DNA of 64,000 nucleotides from Ceratotherium simum simum. Its lineage: Eukaryota; Chordata; Mammalia; Perissodactyla; Rhinocerotidae. The notes beneath the pieces were generated by a model. The model had not been told where the DNA came from. It ran no database searches and saw nothing but the letters and a program-made list of their open reading frames with translations. The stretch is from assembly GCF_000283155.1 (NCBI RefSeq), contig NW_004454240.1:1752746-1816745 (forward strand), written 5' to 3'. The position numbers and the translations under genes are program-made. Positions 58,801-64,000 of the stretch are shown piece after piece (the first letter of the stretch is position 1; every line of letters starts with the position of its first letter).

Positions 58801-59307
58801 TTGATATTATTTTAATCTTCTTATATTTATTGAGGCTTGCCTTGTTTCCCAACATATGGTCTATTTTTGAGAATGTTCCATGTGCACTTGAGAAGAATGT
58901 GTATTCTGCTGATTTGGGATGGAGTGTTCTATATATATCTATGAAGTCCATCTGATCTAGTTTTTCGTTTATTTCCACTATTTCCTTGTTGACTTTCTGT
59001 CTGGTTGATCTATCCATTGATGACAGTGGAGTGTTAAGGTCCCACACTCTTATTGTGTTGCTCTTAATATCTCCTTTTAGGTTTGTTAATAGTTGCTTTA
59101 TGTACTTTGGTGCTCCTGTGTTGGGTGCATATATATTTTAAGTGTTATGTCCTCTTGATGGAGTGTCCCTTTTATCATTATATACTGTCCTTCTTTGTCT
59201 CTCATTGCCTTTTTTATCTTGAAGTCTGCTTTGTCTGGTATAAGTATGGCAACACCTGCTTTCTTTTGTTTGCCATTAGCTTGGAGTATCATCTTCCATG
59301 GCTTCAC
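55809..59307 (-). pseudogene. L1-B ORF2 remnants
   Basis: Minus-strand open pieces follow ORF2 order: endonuclease (58466-59307; contains GKQKKAGVAILIPDKADFK, then DQMDFIDIYRTLHPKSAEYTF and the 'GTFSKIDHMLGNKASL' region), RT (57854-58303 with [15 protein letters not shown] and [17 protein letters not shown]; 57527-57799 with [19 protein letters not shown]), and C-terminal segments (56745-57159, 55809-56281). Several frameshifts separate them. Confidence 0.87.
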
Positions 59308-60014
59308 TCTAAGACTGTGTTTTCTTTAGAGCTGAGATGTGTTTCCTGAAGGCAGCATAACGTTGGGTCTTGTTTTTTAATCCATCCAGGTGCTCTGTGT
59401 CTTTTGATTGGGGAATTCAATCGATTTACATTTAGAGTGATTATTGATATATGAGGGCTTAATGCTGCCATTTTATCACTTGTTTTCCAGTTGTTCTTTA
59501 TGTCCCTTGTTTCTCATCCCGTGTATTCAGACTGCAAATTGAGTTTGGTGGCTCTCTATGATGGTTTTCTCAGTTTTCTCTTGATTTTTCGTTTGTGTCT
59601 TTGTTCTGATTTTATGTTTAGTGGTTACCATGAGGTTTGTATAAAATATCTTGTAGATGAGATAGTCCATTCTCTGATAGCCTCTCATTCTCTTAGTCTA
59701 AGCGGTTTCATCCCTTTCCCTTTCCCTTTCCCCTTCTAAGTTGTTGTTGTCACAACTTATTCCATTATGTGTTGTGAATTTGTGGTTAAAATGAAGTAAT
59801 TATCTTTATTTTTGATGTTTTCCTTCCTTTTATCTTTAGAGTTATGATTAAGTCTTTGCTAATCTGTTCTGATAGAGAGTCGCAATTTTCTGATTTTTTG
59901 TCTGCTTATTTATCTCCTTGCTCAAGGCTTTGTAAACCCTTTCCTCTTTTTTTTCATGTATGAGGGCCTTCTTGATCAAATCTTGTAGGGAGGGTCTTGT
60001 GGCAATGAACTCCC

Positions 60015-61112
60015 TCAGCGTTTGTTTGGGAAAGTTTTTATTTCTCCATCGTATCTGAAGGATATTTTCACTGAATATAGTATTCTTGGCTGCAAGTTTT
60101 TGTCTTTCAGAATTTTGAATATATCATTCCACTCTCTTCCAGCCTGTAAGGTTTCTGCTGATAAATCCACTGACAGCCTGATAGGGGTTCCTTTGTAGGT
60201 TATTTTCTTCTGCCTTGCTGCCCTTAATATTTTTTCTTTGTCATTGACTTTTGCCAGCTTTACTAATATATGCCTTGGAGAAGATGTTTTTATATTGATA
60301 TAATTAGGAGTTCGATTGGCTTCATCTACATGTAATTCCAACTCCTTCTCCAGGTTTGGGAAGTTCTCAGCTATTATTTCTTTGAACAACCTCTCTGCTC
60401 CTTTCTCCCTCGCTTCTCCCTCTTGAATACCTATAATCCTTATGTTACATTTCCTAATTGAGTAGAATATTTCTCAGAGAATTTCTTCATTTCTTTTTGG
60501 TCTTAGTTCTCTCTCCTCCTCCATCTGAAGCATTTCTGTATTCCTGTCCTCTAGATTGCTAATTTTATCCTCCATAATGTCAGCTCTGTTATTTAAGGAC
60601 TCCAGATTTTTCTTTATCTCATCCATTGTGTTTTTCATCTCCAACATTTCTGATTGGTTTTTCTTTATAGTTTCAATCTCTTTTGTGAAGAGTTCCCTCT
60701 GTTCATTAATTTGGTTCCTGATTTCATTGAACTGTTTTTGTGAATTCTCTTGTACCTCGCTGAATTTTTTTATGATGGCTGTTTTGAATTCTCTGTCATT
60801 TAGATTGTAGATTTCTGTGCCTTCAGTATTGATTTCTGGGTGTTTGTCTTTTTCCTTCTGGTCTGGAGTATTAATATATTTCTTTATACCATTTGATGGA
60901 GTGCATTTGTGCCAGCACATAGTGCTAGTATTTGGTTGCAAGTTCCACCTGCCACCACTGGGGGCGGCAGGATATGGGTAATCTGAACCTGCTGTGATCC
61001 CTGTCAGCTGTGCCTGTCGAAACCTGGACCACTGCTTGGGATTGCAGTGGCCCTGTCGGGTCTCCCACTTGAATGGGAAAGCAGTCATGTGGGGGCTCAG
61101 GGCTACTGCCAC
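60015..61112 (-). pseudogene. L1-B ORF1, one internal break
   Basis: The minus-strand 212-codon piece (61112-60474) ends in a long coiled coil (MEDKISNLEDRNTEMLQMEE), stops at NEEIL, and after a short gap the next piece (60389-60015) supplies the RRM/CTD (IIAENFPNLEKELELHVDEA, then SPRHILVKLAKVNDKEKILR and IRLSVDLSAETLQAGREWND). This is the ORF1p RNA chaperone of L1. The first 80 or so residues read into 5'UTR-type sequence, so the true start may be further downstream. Confidence 0.83.
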
Positions 61113-62100
61113 CTGCTCCCACAGTCCTGCTGAGATGCGCTTCCCCCTTTGGGGCCACAGTGGTACTGTGAGTGTTCACAGCAGCTGGGAGCTCGTTCGG
61201 TTCACCTGTACTTGCAGCTCAGCTGCCATCTGCTCCTAGGTCATACCAGCCATTGTACTTGGTGGGTGGGACATCCCCACTTGGTCTGAGCCAGAGGCAC
61301 TCTGTGGGACTGTGGTGGGACTGTGGACTCTCCCATTGGATGAGAGAGTGATCACACAGGGGCTCAGGACTGCTGCTGCCTGCACCCACAGTCCTGCCAA
61401 GTCACTCTCCTCCTTTCGGGGCTGCAGCAGTACTATGGGCATTTGCAGCACCTGGGAGCTTGTTTGCCCAGGCCACAGCTTTGCTGCTGTCTGCTCCTAG
61501 ATCTGCTCCTAGGTCGCACCAGTTGTTGTGCTTGGTGGGCGGGGCCTCCCCACTGGGTCCTAGTCTGAGCCACTCCCTGGGACCACCAGGGGACTGTGGA
61601 CTCTCCTACTGGACGAGAGAGTGATCACATGGAGGCTCAGGGCTGCTGCCACCTCCTCCCACAGTCCTGCCGAGTCACACTCTCCCCTTCAGGGCCACAG
61701 CTGTACCATGGGAGTTCAAGGCAGCTGGGAGCTCATTCTTTCAGGCTTGTAGCTCTGCCGCTATCTGCTCCTAGGTCACACAAGTCTTTGTGCTTGGTGG
61801 GTGGGGCTTCCCCACTGGGTCTGAGCTTGATCTGCTCCCTGTGAACTGCACAGCCCTGAGGACTCTCCCACTGGACAGGGAAGTGATCACACAGGGGCTC
61901 AGGGCTGCCATCACCTGTTTCTGCAGTCATGCCGAGGCACGCTCCCACCCTCGGGGCCACGGTGGTGCTATGAGCGCTCCAGCTGGGAGAGCAGTTGCAT
62001 GCATGCACTGGGCTGCCTGGGGGCCAGAGAGTGCTCACCCATCTCCACCACCTCCCCAGGGGGTAGTCCATCCACCTTCAGAGGTATAGCTGCGTGGGTC
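60990..62100 (-). promoter_or_regulatory. L1-B 5'UTR with four tandem monomers
   Basis: A GC-rich stretch in which 'ggctcagg' landmarks fall at 61094, 61361, 61635 and 61895, and 'ctgctcctaggtc' at 61230, 61503 and 61765. That gives a period of about 260-274 bp. Each unit also has 'gagagagtgatcaca' and 'cacagtcctgcc'. Tandem monomers of about 200 bp act as additive promoters in rodent L1s; the same role here is inferred. The 5' end (62226) lies just beyond. Confidence 0.8.
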
Positions 62101-62240
62101 TCTCAGGCGTCCTGATGTGCTGCGTGGGTATCCTCTCCTGATCAATGAATGTCCATTTAGTTGTAATTCAAAGGGGGAGAGACAAAGGGAACAGCTCACT
62201 CTGCTATGTTGCTGATGTCACCTCCCAAAATATTTTTTTG

Positions 62241-62599
62241 TCCTTAAGCCCACATGCCTTATCCTTCTTTTTAGCAGAAAACCTTATCTTGTAATATTCT
62301 GAGCTCGTAGCCACCAACGTGAATTTCATCAACTTCTCTCCTCCTTAGCTGTCCTTTCTTCTTTCTTCTCTCTAAGAAAGAAGTAACTTTCTCTGGGGAC
62401 CTTCACTACAAATCTCAACCCTAGGTCTTTAATCTTTTTCTCTCTGCTATTTCTTTCCCCTGTCACTATAATTATTTTAAGGTCTTCTTTATCCAAAAAC
62501 CTTCCTTCAACCTTATCATCCTCCTGAAATTACAGTTGTCTCTTTGTCCTTCCTTTCATCACCAAATTTTCTAACCTAAAACTACTGCCTATATTTTTT
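62241..62599. other. Pyrimidine-rich intron, nothing recognised
   Basis: CT-rich text ('tcctttcttctttcttctctc' region, near 62350). No exon or repeat that I can name. Confidence 0.5.
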
Positions 62600-62764
62600 C
62601 AGTATTCATTCTTTCAAAAAATATTGACTGTCTACTACATGTTAAGTACTGTCCATTGGGGATATAGTAATGAACAAAATAGACAAAAACCCCTACCACT
62701 ATGGAGTTTATATTCTACTAGGAGAGACAGACAATAAGAAGATAAATATTATGGTATATTACAG

Positions 62765-62930
62765 AGGCCAGCAAATTTTTTGTAAAGAACCAGATAGTAA
62801 ATATTTTAGGTTTTCTAGGCCATACAGTCTCTGTTGCAACTACTCAACTCTGCTGTTGTACCATGAAAGCAGCCACAGACCATACGTAAACAAACTGGCA
62901 TGGCTATGTTCCAATAACACTTTGTATTTA
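62765..62930. mobile_element. hAT-Charlie type MITE, third copy
   Basis: 'aggccagcaaattttttgtaaagaacc', 'agtaaatattttaggttttc', 'gcaactactcaactctgctg', 'gctatgttccaataacac'. Same family as 190-420. Confidence 0.65.
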
Positions 62931-62974
62931 GGAACATTGAAATCTGAATTTCATATAATTTTTTTGTGTATGTA

Positions 62975-63050
62975 GGGAAGATTAGCCCTGAGCTAACATC
63001 TGTTGCCAAACCTCCTCTTTTTGCTGAGGAAGATTGGCCGTGGGCTAACA
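62975..63050 (-). mobile_element. ERE SINE fragment, antisense
   Basis: Only the two terminal blocks remain ('ggaagattagccctgagctaacat' and 'tttgctgaggaagattgg'). The tRNA-like head is absent. A 5'-truncated insertion or later deletion. Confidence 0.8.
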
Positions 63051-63480
63051 GCCATGAGGAAAAGAGGGATCTGCCTATGTGGATATTTGAAAAAAGAGCA
63101 TTCCAGATAGAGAGAATAGTAAGTGCAAAGGCTATGGAGGTAGGAGTATACCTAGGGTATTTGAGTAACAGCAAAGAGATTAGTGTGGCTGAAGCAGAGG
63201 GAATATTAGGGAAGTAGTAGGGGAACAGATCATGTAAGAAAGACATTGTAGTTCATTGTAAGGATTTATGTCATTAACTCTAAGTGAGATGGGGAGCCAC
63301 TGGGGGGTTTTGGGCAGAAGACTGACATGATCTGACTTGAATTTTAATCAGATCACTCTTGCCACTGTGTTGAATAGACTGGGGTGAGAGCAAGGATGGA
63401 AACAGGGAGGCCAGTTAGGAGGCCATTGAAATAATCTAGGCAAGAGATGATGATAGAATGAATATCCAGCAATCAGGAAA

Positions 63481-64000
63481 AAGTACATCTTTTTAGTTGG
63501 AAACCATGGATCCAACATCATTACCTTACAATTTTACCATTGTGTCCATTGTTAACAGTACCTGATAAGATCCTTTCCATCAATGTCCAAGGGCAGTTTT
63601 ATTCTGCTGTCTTTTCCAGATGACTAAATCTACAAGTTTTAGATCAGGAAGGGTCTGTTTAAGTAGGTATTTTGGAAATATGGCTTGAACCTGCTAATGA
63701 TAATTCTGGAGGCATCATAAATCACTTGTAGTATTTATTCATGTTAGTCTGTCATGGATGGAACCCAGGATTGGAAGTAAAATTTTCAAATGCAGGGGGT
63801 GGGGGGCGGGTAGTTAACACATGAGAAGATAATCTGTGGGTCCCTGAGCAAGTAAATGTTATTGCCATCAAGGCCAATGGCAATACTAAAGGCGATGAAA
63901 GTTCGAAGCTTTCTGATAGCCTTGCTAATTTTAGTTTTAGGATTCTATTAATTCTCTTTAGTTTTCCTAAAGTTTGTGGAAGATAAGGATGTGGAGCTTT
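63481..64000 (-). other. Unassigned; possible ERV-internal remnant
   Basis: 'gatcctttccatcaatgtccaagggc' and 'agatgactaaatctacaagttt' resemble antisense non-coding relics of ERV1 internal regions. The match is by memory and weak. A G-rich run lies at 63797-63810. No ORF. Confidence 0.25.

Larger units (their letters stand above)
55520..62226 (-). mobile_element. Full-length antisense L1 (copy B)
   Basis: A 6.7 kb L1 on the minus strand: 3'UTR from about 55525, ORF2 pieces 55809-59307, ORF1 60015-61112, monomeric 5'UTR 60990-62100, and 5' end GGGAGGTGACATCAGC at 62226. A near-duplication 'ccaaaatgttttttg' (54833-54847) and 'ccaaaatatttttttg' (62225-62240) brackets it together with the extra 3' end. 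It is the best preserved L1 here but stops interrupt both ORFs. Confidence 0.87.
62600..63480 (+). repeat. Ancient mammalian repeat split by a MITE and an ERE fragment
   Basis: Left part 62600-62762 ('ctgtctactacatgttaagtactg', 'ggagagacagacaataag') and right part 63060-63480 ('gcattccagatagagag', 'gatcatgtaagaaagac', 'aagactgacatgatctgac', 'gccagttaggaggcc') match one long old repeat in order. The family name is not certain. The insertions between the parts are listed separately. Confidence 0.6.

Noticed and set aside
61230..61900. CRISPR-like or satellite array
   Set aside because: Units are long (about 265 bp), contiguous without spacers, and located at the 5' end of a full-length L1.

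Overview
This window is mammalian nuclear DNA. Fourteen copies of a tRNA-derived SINE with the GGGCCGGCCC...TTCGGATCCCGGGC signature of the ERE family point to a perissodactyl, most likely an equid. ERE elements are known from horses and their relatives; a rhinoceros or tapir cannot be excluded from sequence alone.

The only protein-coding gene I recognise is TEX11, on the + strand. Three consecutive exons (41051-41202, 43375-43460, 52540-52677) have splice sites on both sides, join in phase and encode about 125 residues of the SPO22/ZIP4-like TPR protein. TEX11 is X-linked in placental mammals, so this is very probably X chromosome. Everything else is intron: more than 41 kb upstream of the first visible exon, introns of 2.2 and 9.1 kb, and more than 11 kb downstream of the last.

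The introns are dominated by retroelements. 1-2344: an ancient repeat broken up by hAT-type MITEs and an LTR. 2345-8290: two L1s with their 3' ends pointing outward. 8600-16650: a MIR, a roughly 7 kb full-length antisense L1 (copy A) with a GC-rich 5' region, another MIR and an old L1 tail. 16650-20430: microsatellite, MaLR-type LTRs, MIR, ERE. 20430-36905: a deep nest of antisense L1s holding a DNA transposon split by a solo LTR that itself carries two EREs, and a 5.8 kb insertion bounded by a perfect 16-bp target-site duplication. That insertion looks like a full-length L1 with about 1.9 kb of 3'-transduced flank. 36905-41050: MIR, L1 pieces and a tiny twin-primed L1. 43790-50910: mostly sense-strand old L1/HAL1-like sequence. 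50915-52320: antisense L1. 54833-62240: a second full-length antisense L1 (copy B) with a four-unit 5'UTR monomer array. 62600-64000: ancient repeats.

I found no new enzymatic system, CRISPR array, operon or RNA gene. The points most worth checking are the antisense exon-like ORF at 26781-26961, the 3'-transduction candidate that contains it, the monomeric L1 5'UTR, and the layered insertion history of the TEX11 introns. All L1 reading frames I examined are broken.
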